From Cognatilysobacter bugurensis (GTDB lineage Bacteria > Pseudomonadota > Gammaproteobacteria > Xanthomonadales > Xanthomonadaceae), in assembly GCF_014652095.1 (NCBI RefSeq), contig NZ_BMYD01000005.1, forward strand, positions 124,001-188,000: a stretch of 64,000 bases of DNA, written 5' to 3'. Shown piece after piece: positions 1-8,617 of the stretch. Made by a program: the position numbers and the translations under genes. Numbering within the stretch: the first letter of the stretch is position 1; each line of letters opens with the position of its first letter. The notes beneath the pieces are model-generated. The model made no database searches, was not told the origin of the DNA, and saw nothing but the letters and a program-made list of their open reading frames with translations.

Positions 1-1053
1 TGCGCCGACGTAGCGCTCGACGCCGAGCGCGAGCCGCTCGACACGCACGTCGCGGTAGTCGCTGCGCCGCACCGCCGCCGCGCCGACCCAGCCCGCGCCG
101 AACACGTGCTCGACGCGCAGCTCGCCAAAGCGCCGCGGCAGGAACTGCGCCCCCGGCACGACGCCGAGCTGCGGCTGCACGGTCCAGCCCTCGCGCACCG
201 GCACGACCAGGCCGAGTTCGACGCCGTGATCGTCGAGGCCGAACCGCGATTCGGTGAACACCGCGCCGGTCACGCCGGTGCGATCGCCGCCGGTCGCGGC
301 CGCGTCGAGCCGCCAGGCCCGCCAGTCGTCGAGGCCGCGGTCGAGGCGGTCGTGCCGCGCGGTCAGCACGAGCGAGCGACGGCGCTCGGGGGCGTCGGTC
401 ACTCCGGTGAGCGCGCTGGCCGCCGCGGCCCGCGGTGCAGCCTGCATCGGGTCGGCGGGCGTCAGCGCGCTGCCGATTGCCTGCGCATTGGACGGCCGGG
501 CTGCGCCGTTCACGGGCGCGGCCGGGGCCCCCGCTGCCTGGCCGCGCGCCGCAGCCGCGGGCGGCGCGTCCGTCGGGGGGCTGCTCGCGACGGCGGTTGG
601 ATCGGCACTCGACCCGGGGTTCGCAGCGCGCGCCCGTGCCAGCGCCCGGTCGACGTCGGCGTAGTCAGGCGCGAGCGCGTGCGCGCGTTCGAGCGTGGCG
701 ATCGCCGCGTCGCGTTGGCCCGCCCACAGCTGCGCAAGCCCGTAGCCGAGCAGGTAATCGGCGTTGTCGGGCGCGCGCTCGAGCAGCGCGCGGTACAGCG
801 GCAGCGCGGCCTCGGGCTGGCCCTGCCAGGCGCGCACGCGGGCGAGCAGGAAGCGGGCTTCGTCGTCGTCCGGCGACCGCGCAAGGTGTTGTTCGAGCGT
901 CGTGCGCGCCGCCGCCCAGTCCCGGCGTGCGAGCTGCGCGCTCGCGGCTTGTACGGGCGTAGCCGATGCCGTCGGCCCAGCGGCCGGCGGCTGCGCCTGC
1001 GCGCCCGTGGCCGCGACCAGCGCGCACGCGAGCAGCGCCGGGTGCAGGCTCAC
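1..1053 (-). CDS. TPR / YaiO-family outer-membrane beta-barrel protein, partial (C-terminus beyond left edge)
   Basis: The reading frame runs off the left edge; 351 codons are visible. The GTG start at 1051-1053 overlaps the TGA of the response regulator (GTGA), which fixes the start and shows translational coupling. The N-terminus looks like a signal peptide (SLHPALLACALVAATGAQAQ). Residues of about 30-120 form two or three TPR-like helical repeats, for example LLGYGLAQLWAGQRDAAIA. An Ala/Pro-rich linker follows. From about residue 200 alternating strand-like segments resemble the YaiO outer-membrane barrel family. By family knowledge such proteins act at the outer membrane in envelope or exopolysaccharide functions; the exact role is unknown. 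It is probably controlled by, or works with, the upstream kinase and regulator. Confidence 0.75.
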   Translation of the reverse strand, partial: MSLHPALLACALVAATGAQAQPPAAGPTASATPVQAASAQLARRDWAAARTTLEQHLARSPDDDEARFLLARVRAWQGQPEAALPLYRALLERAPDNADYLLGYGLAQLWAGQRDAAIATLERAHALAPDYADVDRALARARAANPGSSADPTAVASSPPTDAPPAAAARGQAAGAPAAPVNGAARPSNAQAIGSALTPADPMQAAPRAAAASALTGVTDAPERRRSLVLTARHDRLDRGLDDWRAWRLDAAATGGDRTGVTGAVFTESRFGLDDHGVELGLVVPVREGWTVQPQLGVVPGAQFLPRRFGELRVEHVFGAGWVGAAAVRRSDYRDVRVERLALGVERYVGA

Positions 1054-1436
1054 GGCGCCCTCCGCAGCAGGCGGCGGATCCGCGCGAGCAGCTCTTCGGG
1101 TTGGAACGGCTTGGTCACGTAGTCGTCGGCGCCGAGCTCGAGCGCGCGCACGATGTCGGCCTCGCGCGCCTTTGCGGTCAGCATGAGCACCGGCACCGTG
1201 GCCCAGCCGGCCTGCGCGCGCAGCCGTTCGACGAGGTCGAGCCCGTCGTGGTACGGCAGCATCAGGTCCATCAGCACGAGGTCGGGCGCCGCACCGCTGC
1301 CGATGCGTTCGAGCGCGAGCCGGCCGTCGGCCATGTGCTCGACCGTGAAGCCGTTGCGCTCGAGCAGGAAGCGCACGATGAACGCGATGTCCTCCTCGTC
1401 CTCCACCATGAGCACGCGGGCGGGCGGGGTGTTCAT
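1050..1436 (-). CDS. Single-domain response regulator (CheY-like receiver)
   Basis: This 128-residue protein is one receiver domain with no output domain. Visible landmarks are the acidic pair E12-D13, the phosphoacceptor D57 in LVLMDLMLP, T87 and the conserved K109 in VTKP. It probably receives phosphate from the hybrid kinase encoded just upstream and signals by protein contact, because no DNA-binding domain is fused. The start ATG overlaps the kinase stop (ATGA, 1433-1436) and its own stop overlaps the YaiO-like start, so the three genes form one coupled operon. The target of the regulator cannot be told from sequence. Confidence 0.93.
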   Translation of the reverse strand: MNTPPARVLMVEDEEDIAFIVRFLLERNGFTVEHMADGRLALERIGSGAAPDLVLMDLMLPYHDGLDLVERLRAQAGWATVPVLMLTAKAREADIVRALELGADDYVTKPFQPEELLARIRRLLRRAP

Positions 1437-4282
1437 TGCGTCTCCTTTCCCGCGTGCTGCGACACGGGCCAGTGTTCCAGGTTGGTCTTGATCAGGGCAG
1501 CGAGCTCGGCCGCGTCGCTGCGCGACTTGACCAGGCGGCGTAGCACGACGCGGCTGTCAGGCAGCGGCGCGTCCTGCGCGGAAAAGATGATCACCGGCGT
1601 CGGCGGCCGCGCTGCGCCGAGCTCGGGCAGCAGTTCCGCGCCGTCGCCGTCGGGCAGCATGAGGTCAAGGATCACGAGGTCGTGGTGCCGCTGGGCGAGC
1701 TCGCGCCGCGCCTGCGCGAGGTCGGCGGCGCTGTGCAGCGTCAGCGCCTCGCCGGCGAGCAGGGTGCGCACGAGCTCGCGCAGGTCCGCGTCGTCCTCGA
1801 CGTGCAGCACGTCCGGCCGTGCACGCGCGCCGTGCAGGCACGCGCGCACCGCGGCGGCGACCCGCTCGGGGTCGAGCGGCTTGGCGAGCCAGTCGACGAC
1901 GCCGACCGTGCCGCCGCGCAGCCCACCGCGGCCGCCGGCCGGCGGTTGCACGCCGAGCAGCAGCACCGGCAGGTGGCGGTAGCGCGACTGTGCGCGAAGC
2001 TCGCGCAAAAACGCGGGCGCGGAATCGCCGGCCAGCGCGAGGTCGAGTGCGAGCCCGCGCACGCCGGGCTCGACGAGCAGGCGCCGCGCCTGCGCCGGCG
2101 TCGTCGCCACACGCGTGCCGAAGCCGTTGCGCGCGAGCATTTCGGTGAGTTCCGCCGCGGTGGCCGCATCGTCCTCGACGAGCACGAGGTGCGGCTGCGT
2201 GGGGTCGCCCACGGCGTCGTCCGCACGGTCGAGCGCGACCGCACGCGACACCGGCAACCACACCTCGAACCGCGTCCCGTGGCCGAGCTCGGATTCGAAG
2301 CCGATCGTGCCGTGCATCTGCTCGACCAGCGAGCGCGTGATCGCCAGGCCCAGCCCGGTGCCGCCGCGGCGCCGCACGTCCGAGCCGTCGGCCTGCGCAA
2401 AGCGCTCGAACACGTGCGCGCGGAACGACTCGGGGATGCCTTCGCCGCGGTCGATCACCGCCACGCGCACGCCCCCGTGCGCTCGCACGAGTTCGACTTC
2501 GACCGTGCCGCCGGGCGGCGAGTGCTTGGCGGCGTTCGACAGCAGATTGGCCATGACCTGCGCAAAGCGATCGGCGTCGACGTCCACGGTGATGTCGTCG
2601 GCGACTTCGGTGCTCTCGTCAGCGGCCGACGCGAACACGACTTCGACGCCGAACTCGACCGCGTAGGGCCGGTTCTGCGCGATCGCCTGCTCAATCAAGC
2701 CGCGCACCGGCCACGGGCGCAGCTGCATCTGCAGGCGGCCGGATTCGAGCTTCTCGATGTCGAGGATGTCGTTGATGAGGCGCACGAGCCGCTCGGTGTT
2801 CTTGTGCGCGATGTCCAGCAGCGGCCGCGCGTCGTCGGGCACCGGGCCGGCGATGCCGCTGCCGAGCATGCCGAGCGCGCCGCGGATCGACGTCAGCGGC
2901 GTGCGCAGCTCATGGCTCACCGTCGAGATGAACTCGTTTTTCATGCGCTCCACGCGCAGGCGCGCGGTCACGTCGACCGCGACGGTGAGCACCTGCCTGC
3001 GCCCGTCGGACAGCTCCAGCGGTCGCTTGACGAGCTGCAGCCACATTTCGTGCCCGCGCAGGTCGACGACGCGCACCTGCAGCTGGCGCCATTCGGCCTC
3101 GCCGGCGACGAGCGCGGCGTCACCCTCGAGCAGCGGGGCGATCACCGCGCGCGCTTCGAGCGCATCGGCGTGCGTGCCTTCGACCTGCGCGGGGTCGAGG
3201 TGCAGCAGATCGCACAGCGCGAGGTTGGCGAGCACGAAGCGGCCTTCGGGGTCGCGCACGAAGATCAGGTTCTCGTCGGTGTCGACGATGCTGCGCAGGA
3301 ACGCGCGGCGATCGAGGATGTCGCGCCGGTTGCGCATTGCCTCGGTGACGTCGCGCACGATCGCGAGCGCGCCTTCATCGGGGATGCGCACGAGCCGGAC
3401 TTCGTACTCGTGCCCGTCAGTGTCGTTCCAGTTGAACGTGCGCAGCTCGTCGTTGCCCGGCAGCGAGGGCGCCTGCGCGCGCACCGCGTCGGCGAGCGCG
3501 GGCGGCAGTGCGGTGGCGCGGCCGGCGCCGGGGCTCGAGAGCGCGTGCATCACGCCCGCTTCGTCGACGAGCCACAGCGTGTCGGGCACCGCCTGCAGCA
3601 TCGCGCGCTGACGCGCTTCGCCGGCCTGCGCGCGCGCGGTGAGCCGCGCCCGGAGCGCGAAGTTGCGGTTCACCGCGACCAGCGCCGACAGCAGCAGCAC
3701 GATCGCCGTCAGCCCGCCGGCGATCGCGAGCCGGCGCCCGGATTCGAGCTGGCGGGTGACCGCCTGCTCTTCCGCGACCAGCTGCGTGCGCTCTGCGCGT
3801 TCGAGCGCGCCGAGCAGCGCACGCACGCGGTCCATCGCCTGCTTGCCGGCGGTCAGGCGCGCGCGCTCCGCGCTCTCTTCGAGCGTGCCGGTGCGTCGGA
3901 ACGCCACGTTCCCTTCCGCGAGCGCGAGGCGTCGCACCACCGCCTGGTCGAGCGTGGAGAGGAACGCTGCGTGCTCGGGGGTCGGCGCAAGACGCGAGTG
4001 GAGCTCGCTCCGCTCGCGCACCAGTCGCACGCGGCCGCGGTGGTAGGGCTCGAGGAACACCTCATCGCCGGTGAGCAGGAAGCCGCGCATGCCGGTCTCG
4101 ACGTCCTGCAAGGACGAGAGCGTGCCCTGCAGCGCGCTGAGCAGTTCAAGCCGATCCGCAACTCGGGCGTTCGCGTTGAGCAGCGCGTCCTGCGTGCGCT
4201 TGGCCTGCACGCCAAGCAGCGCCAGCAGCACGAACGCGAGGACGATGCCGAGCGTCGGCAGATGGCTGGATCGCAGGGGCAC
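1433..4282 (-). CDS. Hybrid sensor histidine kinase (CHASE3-PAS-HisKA-HATPase-REC-REC)
   Basis: A 949-residue membrane kinase. TM segments lie at about 9-26 and 184-204 and enclose a helical CHASE3-like periplasmic region with a GMRGFLLTGDE motif near 64-74. PAS-like regions follow at about 225-310 and 325-440. The phosphoacceptor is H457 in STVSHELRTPL. The ATP-binding domain shows N583 (N box), DRGEGIP near 611 and GGTGLGLAI near 640. Two C-terminal receivers follow, with D747 and D873; the first receiver is less typical around the phosphosite (ALDLALAGD). It is the first gene of the operon and probably passes phosphate through its receivers to the small response regulator. The stimulus is unknown. 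Confidence 0.93.
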   Translation of the reverse strand: MPLRSSHLPTLGIVLAFVLLALLGVQAKRTQDALLNANARVADRLELLSALQGTLSSLQDVETGMRGFLLTGDEVFLEPYHRGRVRLVRERSELHSRLAPTPEHAAFLSTLDQAVVRRLALAEGNVAFRRTGTLEESAERARLTAGKQAMDRVRALLGALERAERTQLVAEEQAVTRQLESGRRLAIAGGLTAIVLLLSALVAVNRNFALRARLTARAQAGEARQRAMLQAVPDTLWLVDEAGVMHALSSPGAGRATALPPALADAVRAQAPSLPGNDELRTFNWNDTDGHEYEVRLVRIPDEGALAIVRDVTEAMRNRRDILDRRAFLRSIVDTDENLIFVRDPEGRFVLANLALCDLLHLDPAQVEGTHADALEARAVIAPLLEGDAALVAGEAEWRQLQVRVVDLRGHEMWLQLVKRPLELSDGRRQVLTVAVDVTARLRVERMKNEFISTVSHELRTPLTSIRGALGMLGSGIAGPVPDDARPLLDIAHKNTERLVRLINDILDIEKLESGRLQMQLRPWPVRGLIEQAIAQNRPYAVEFGVEVVFASAADESTEVADDITVDVDADRFAQVMANLLSNAAKHSPPGGTVEVELVRAHGGVRVAVIDRGEGIPESFRAHVFERFAQADGSDVRRRGGTGLGLAITRSLVEQMHGTIGFESELGHGTRFEVWLPVSRAVALDRADDAVGDPTQPHLVLVEDDAATAAELTEMLARNGFGTRVATTPAQARRLLVEPGVRGLALDLALAGDSAPAFLRELRAQSRYRHLPVLLLGVQPPAGGRGGLRGGTVGVVDWLAKPLDPERVAAAVRACLHGARARPDVLHVEDDADLRELVRTLLAGEALTLHSAADLAQARRELAQRHHDLVILDLMLPDGDGAELLPELGAARPPTPVIIFSAQDAPLPDSRVVLRRLVKSRSDAAELAALIKTNLEHWPVSQHAGKETQ

Positions 4283-4349
4283 GCTACCTCCGAAAACTGC
4301 GGCGCAGTCTAGCCCGGCCGCTTAGACGGCACGTGAGCCGGGCCGGCGC

Positions 4350-4700
4350 TCAGGCGGTCCACGCCTCCGGCGTCAAGGGCGCCAGCCCGTACGCGACGCG
4401 CGCGCGATCGCATTGCGGGCTCGGTTCGCCGTGCTCCCACGCGGGCTGCAGCTCGCGGCAGGGGCTCGGCCGGCGCGCGTAGACCGTGCACTGCGCATCG
4501 CGCCCGACGGCACCGCTCAGTGCGGTGCACCGCACCGGCGCAGACAGCGTGCCGCGCATCGCGAGGCGGTGCGGGTCGAGCGCGGTGGTGAGTTCGATCG
4601 GCACATACGACGCGGGCGCGGGCTCGGTCTCGCTCCAGTGGAACGCGACACGGTAATGCGCGCAGCACGCGCCGCAGGAGAGGCAGGGGTGGTCGGGCAC
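4350..4700 (-). CDS. YkgJ-family cysteine-cluster protein
   Basis: A 116-residue soluble protein with the family signature CLSCGACCAHY at residues 6-16 and further cysteines near 58, 71, 81 and 98, which suggests a bound zinc or iron-sulfur site. The family (formerly UPF0153/YkgJ) is widespread, but its biochemical function is not firmly known. It stands alone on the minus strand, between the kinase operon downstream and the UPF0149 protein upstream (gap about 110 bases). Confidence 0.85.
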   Translation of the reverse strand: MPDHPCLSCGACCAHYRVAFHWSETEPAPASYVPIELTTALDPHRLAMRGTLSAPVRCTALSGAVGRDAQCTVYARRPSPCRELQPAWEHGEPSPQCDRARVAYGLAPLTPEAWTA

Positions 4701-4811
4701 GATTGCGGCGCAAACCAGGCAGGTGCGGCATACGCCGCGGAGACCAAAGGCCGCACGCAGCGAGAGGCGCGTGCGGCGGCCCGTCCGCGCACGGACGGGG
4801 CCGGCTGCGAC

Positions 4812-5519
4812 TTACCCCGCGCCGCAGCACTTCTTGTACTTGCGGCCGCTCCCGCACGAGCACGGCGCGTTGCGGTCCGGCGTGGCGTCGCGACGGATCG
4901 GCTCACGTGGGGTCAGCGCATCGATGCGGTGGTGGTGCAGGTCGGCGAGCATGCCCGGCAGGCTCGCGACGACCTCCAACCGCTCGCGGTAATCGACCGG
5001 CTGCCCGGGCTGCGTCGGGTCCTCGCCCATGACTTCGCCGCTTGCGAGGCGGTCGAGGCGCTCGAAGATTTCGTCGATCCACTCTTCCGCGTCGAGCCAC
5101 GCTTCCCACTGCGTCTCGCGCAGCTCGACGCCGCGGAAAAAGCCCAGCGCCCAGTCGTGGCCGACGTCGAGCTCGTCGGGCTGCTCGGCCTCGACGTCCT
5201 CGGGCAGCCACAGCAGCGGCGCGAGCACGTCGGGGATCTCGTCGCCCTCGTGGCGCACGCGCAGCGTCACCGTGTGCCAGTGATCGAGCAGCAGCGCCTC
5301 GACCTCGGCGCGCTCGTCGGCATCGCGCCAGCGCGGCGGTGTGCCCCACACGGCGGGCTCCCATTCGCTCATCGGCACCGTGTCGGGGCCAACCGCGAGC
5401 GCGGAGAGGTAGCCGTCGAGCGCTTCGAGGTTGAAGCCCTTGTACGGCACCGCACGCTGCTCGAGCAGCTCGGACAGGCGTTCGATCTGCTGATCGTCCA
5501 GGACGCGGGGAGCGGGCAT
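4812..5519 (-). CDS. UPF0149/YecA-family protein with C-terminal SEC-C motif
   Basis: This is a 235-residue acidic protein. The first 180 residues match the UPF0149 (YecA/YgfB) helical fold, with the typical N-terminal ALDGYLSALAVGP near 33-45. The C-terminus carries the SEC-C zinc-binding motif CSCGSGRKYKKCCG, as in the tail of SecA. Family members are poorly characterised; the SEC-C tail suggests zinc-dependent protein or ribosome contact. The divergent gene at 5615 also encodes a SEC-C-type protein (YchJ), so two such proteins share this intergenic region. Confidence 0.87.
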   Translation of the reverse strand: MPAPRVLDDQQIERLSELLEQRAVPYKGFNLEALDGYLSALAVGPDTVPMSEWEPAVWGTPPRWRDADERAEVEALLLDHWHTVTLRVRHEGDEIPDVLAPLLWLPEDVEAEQPDELDVGHDWALGFFRGVELRETQWEAWLDAEEWIDEIFERLDRLASGEVMGEDPTQPGQPVDYRERLEVVASLPGMLADLHHHRIDALTPREPIRRDATPDRNAPCSCGSGRKYKKCCGAG

Positions 5520-5614
5520 GGCGGCACCGGCGGAAAAAGGGCGTGTAGGGTAATCGCGCTGCGTGCGGCATGCTGCGCGACCCGCTGAATCCGCCCTCTT
5601 GAATCCGCCGCGCC

Positions 5615-6001
5615 ATGCCCGCCTGCCCCTGCTCGCCCGACCGCGACTACGCCGCTTGCTGCGCGCCGCTGCACGCAGGTCAGGCCGCGCCGGACGCCGC
5701 CGCGCTCATGCGCTCGCGCTACAGCGCATACGCGCTCGGACGGCACGGTTACGTGCTCGACACCTGGCATGCGTCGACGCGGCCGGCCACGCTCGAGCCC
5801 GATGAGGCCGTGCAATGGCTCGGCCTCGACGTGCGCACGCACGTGGCCGACGGCGACCGCGCCGAAGTCGAGTTCGTCGCGCGCTGGCGTGCCGGCGGCG
5901 CGAGCGCGCAGCGCCTGCACGAGCGCAGCCGCTTTGTGCGCGAGGGCGGGCGGTGGTTCTACCTCGACGGGACCTTCATCGAGCGCGCGACGCGGCGTTG
6001 A
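5615..6001 (+). CDS. YchJ-family protein (SEC-C-like zinc-binding N-terminus)
   Basis: A 128-residue protein that starts with a compact cysteine motif (CPCSPDRDYAACCAPLHAG), followed by an NTF2-like YchJ core (MRSRYSAYALGRHGYVLDT near 33-51). The C-terminal half, ending with RFVREGGRWFYLDGTF, matches the family. The function of YchJ is not established. It is divergent from the UPF0149/SEC-C gene and convergent with queF, with a shared terminator region after it. Confidence 0.87.
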   Translation: MPACPCSPDRDYAACCAPLHAGQAAPDAAALMRSRYSAYALGRHGYVLDTWHASTRPATLEPDEAVQWLGLDVRTHVADGDRAEVEFVARWRAGGASAQRLHERSRFVREGGRWFYLDGTFIERATRR

Positions 6002-6047
6002 GCCGGCGTCAGGCCTGTCGCCTAGAGGCGGCGCGCCGCCGGAATCA

Positions 6048-6081
6048 CCCAAACAAAAAGGCGCGACTTCGCAGTCGCGCC
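6048..6081 (-). terminator. Intrinsic terminator of queF
   Basis: A perfect 9-bp stem (6060-6068 with 6073-6081) closes a TCGC loop. On the minus strand it is followed by a U-rich run (the AAACAAAAA at about 6051-6059 on the plus strand). It lies about 140 bases past the queF stop and ends minus-strand transcription before the convergent ychJ-like gene. Confidence 0.8.
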
Positions 6082-6222
6082 CAAGCCCGTCGGACGGGAG
6101 AGAGCCAGTGTGGAGCGGCTGCGGGATGGCAGGCTCCGGGTCGAGGCCAGCATCGCATTCAGCTTGTTAAGTGCGCATTTCGCCGGCGTGAAGCACGGCC
6201 GTGAAACACGCAACAAATGGCG

Positions 6223-7077
6223 CTACTGGCGCAGGTCGCGCCCGGGCTGCGGCATCGCGAAGCCCGGCGTGGCGCGCCAGGGGTTGATGTCGAGCCCGCC
6301 CCGGCGCGTGTAGCGCGCTTCGACCGACAGGGCCTCGCAGTGCGCGTGCCGCATGAGGTCGAGAAAGATGCGCTCGACGCACTGCTCGTGGAACTCGCAG
6401 TGGTCCCGGAACGAGACGAAGTAGCGCAGCAGTGCCGCGCGGTCGAGTCGCGGCCCGCGGTAGTGCAGCGTCACGCTGGCCCAGTCGGGCTGGCCGGTCA
6501 CCGGGCAGTTCGACTTCAGCACCGCGCTCGTCAGCGACTCCTCCACAAGCGCGTCGTCGACCGCGATCAGCTCCGCGCGCGGCGGGCCGTAGTGCTCGAT
6601 CGCGACGTCGAGCGCATCGATCGATTGCGCGTTCGCACCCCCGTCGATCGCCGGCAGGCCGAACGCGACCGTGACCGTCGCGCCGGCCGCCTGCGACAGA
6701 TCGCGCGCGATCAGCGCGCGGACCGTCTCGCGGCATTCGAAGCGGCTGCCGTTGAGCGAGTTCAGATAGAGCTTGAGCGACTTCGATTCGACGAGGTTCG
6801 GCGAGTCGGCCGGCACCGTGAACGTGGCGGTTTCGATGATCGGCTTGCCGCGCGCGTCGAGCCAGCCGAGCTCGTACGCGTGCCAGCGGTCGTGGCCGCA
6901 GAACGGCAGCGCCTCACCGTCGAGGCCGAGCTCGCGGCGTGCGCCGGCGCGTTCGATCGGAAACAGCAGCGACGCGTCGTACGCGCGCGGGTAGTCGACG
7001 CTGCGGCCGAGCGGCAGGCCGGCCGGGTTCACGCCATGAGGATCGTGCGGGTTCATGCCGCGATTATCGCGCGCCAC
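6223..7077 (-). CDS. queF: NADPH-dependent 7-cyano-7-deazaguanine reductase (QueF, long form)
   Basis: QueF reduces preQ0 (7-cyano-7-deazaguanine) to preQ1 in queuosine tRNA modification. The 284-residue length fits the two-domain E. coli-type enzyme. The N-terminal half carries the signature [17 protein letters not shown] near 92-108. The C-terminal half carries [14 protein letters not shown], with the cysteine that forms the thioimide with substrate, followed by the conserved [11 protein letters not shown] segment. It stands alone on the minus strand with an intrinsic terminator behind it. No other queuosine gene is in the window. Confidence 0.96.
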   Translation of the reverse strand: MARDNRGMNPHDPHGVNPAGLPLGRSVDYPRAYDASLLFPIERAGARRELGLDGEALPFCGHDRWHAYELGWLDARGKPIIETATFTVPADSPNLVESKSLKLYLNSLNGSRFECRETVRALIARDLSQAAGATVTVAFGLPAIDGGANAQSIDALDVAIEHYGPPRAELIAVDDALVEESLTSAVLKSNCPVTGQPDWASVTLHYRGPRLDRAALLRYFVSFRDHCEFHEQCVERIFLDLMRHAHCEALSVEARYTRRGGLDINPWRATPGFAMPQPGRDLRQ

Positions 7078-7110
7078 GGCGGCGCGCGATCGCAGGCCCG
7101 CATGGTCGGT

Positions 7111-8448
7111 TCAGTCGCGCGTCGCGACCGGCTGCGCGCCGCCGTGCAGGTAATCGAGCGCGACCTGCAGCATCGAGCGCACGCCCACATCGAGCGCCCC
7201 TTCGTCGAGCAGGAACTTCGGCGAATGGTTGCTCGGCGCCTTGAGCGGGTCGATGCCCTCGCTCGTCGCGCCGACGAACCAGAACATCGACGGCACCTGC
7301 TGCGCGTAGTACGCGAAGTCCTCCGCGCCCATCTGCAGCGGCGGCTCGATGACCTTGTCCGCGCCCACCGCGGCCACGAGGCTCGCGCGCATGCGCTGGG
7401 TGAGCGCCGGATCGTTGACGGTGACCGGGTTGCCCGCGTTGTCGGGCACGCTCGCCTCGACGCTCGCGCCGTGCGCGGCGGCGACATGCTCGGCGACGTT
7501 CGCGAGATCGGCGTGGATCGCCTTGCGCACGCCCTCGTCAAACGTGCGGATCGTGCCGACGAGTTCGACCTCGTCGGGAATGATGTTGTAGCGGATGCCG
7601 CCTTGGATCGCGCCGAAGCTCACCACGGCCGGCAGCTTTGCGATATCGGTGCGGCGGCTCACCACGGTCTGTGCGGTGTTGACGACGTCGGCCGCGGCGA
7701 CGATCGGATCGATGCCGCCCCATGGCCGCGAGCCGTGCGTCTGCCGGCCCTTGACCTTGATCGTGAACTTGTCCGAGGCGGCCATCAGCGGGCCGCCGCG
7801 CACCGCGACCGTTCCGACGGGCAGCGTCGAGAACACATGCAGGCCGAACATCGCATCGGGCTTGAAGTCCTTGAACAGGCCTTCCTTGAGCATCAGCGAT
7901 GCACCGCCTTGTTCACCGTCGGGCGCCCCTTCCTCGGAGGGTTGGAACACGAGCATCACCTCGCCGGGCAGGTCCTTCTGCATCGCCACGAGCGCCTTCG
8001 CGACGCCGAGCAGCACGCCGGTGTGCGCGTCGTGGCCGCAGGCGTGCATGACGCCGGTGGTCTGGCCGTTGAACGTCGTGGTGACCTTGGAGGCGAACGG
8101 CAGGCCGGTCTGCTCGGTCACCGGCAGCGCGTCCATGTCCGCGCGCAGCGCAATCTTCGGGCCGGGCTTGCCGCCGCGGATCACCGCGGTCACGCCGTGG
8201 TGCGCAAGGCCCGTGCGCGGCTCGAGGCCCATCGCCTTGAGCGCCTTTGCGACCTGCGCAGCGGTGCGCTGCTCGCGGTTCGAGAGTTCGGGGTGCGCGT
8301 GGAAGTCACGCCGCCAGGCGACGACCTCATCGTGCACCGCGCGGGTCGCGGCCTCGACCTCGGGGCGCGCGCTCTGCGCATGCGCGGCGGTGGTCGCGCA
8401 CAGCGCGGCGAGCAGGGCGGGCCACAGCAGGGACGGGGTCGGGCGCAT
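7111..8448 (-). CDS. Secreted M20D-family amidohydrolase / peptidase
   Basis: A 445-residue protein of the M20D (IAA-amino acid hydrolase / hippurate hydrolase) family. The chosen ATG at 8446-8448 follows a GGAGAA ribosome site and begins a clear signal peptide ending TTAAHAQ; longer frames upstream lack this logic. Metal-site landmarks are RADMDALPV, MHACGHDAHT, PSEEGAPDGEQGG and QMGAEDFAYY. The enzyme is probably exported to the periplasm and removes acyl groups from amino acids or short peptides; the natural substrate is unknown. It is divergent from the erythromycin-esterase-like gene. Confidence 0.93.
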   Translation of the reverse strand: MRPTPSLLWPALLAALCATTAAHAQSARPEVEAATRAVHDEVVAWRRDFHAHPELSNREQRTAAQVAKALKAMGLEPRTGLAHHGVTAVIRGGKPGPKIALRADMDALPVTEQTGLPFASKVTTTFNGQTTGVMHACGHDAHTGVLLGVAKALVAMQKDLPGEVMLVFQPSEEGAPDGEQGGASLMLKEGLFKDFKPDAMFGLHVFSTLPVGTVAVRGGPLMAASDKFTIKVKGRQTHGSRPWGGIDPIVAAADVVNTAQTVVSRRTDIAKLPAVVSFGAIQGGIRYNIIPDEVELVGTIRTFDEGVRKAIHADLANVAEHVAAAHGASVEASVPDNAGNPVTVNDPALTQRMRASLVAAVGADKVIEPPLQMGAEDFAYYAQQVPSMFWFVGATSEGIDPLKAPSNHSPKFLLDEGALDVGVRSMLQVALDYLHGGAQPVATRD

Positions 8449-8617
8449 CGGGATTCTCCGGGTCGGTCGGGTCGATCCTAGGTGCTGGGCTGATCGCCGG
8501 CCATGACCGCATCGGGCGCGCCGGCCCACGGCGGCTTTCGCGATGCGCTCACCGGCGCGGATCGAGCATTTGCCGCACACCCGCCCGCGGCGCCTGCGCG
8601 TCGCACCGGAGCCGACC

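Noticed and set aside
1682-4312. Plus-strand open frame of 876 codons opposite the hybrid kinase
   Set aside because: The kinase carries all HisKA, HATPase and receiver motifs; the opposite frame is Arg/His/Ala-rich with no recognisable fold.
6217-8481. Plus-strand open frame of 754 codons opposite queF and the M20D gene
   Set aside because: It spans two convincing minus-strand genes and the gap between them, and has no family features.
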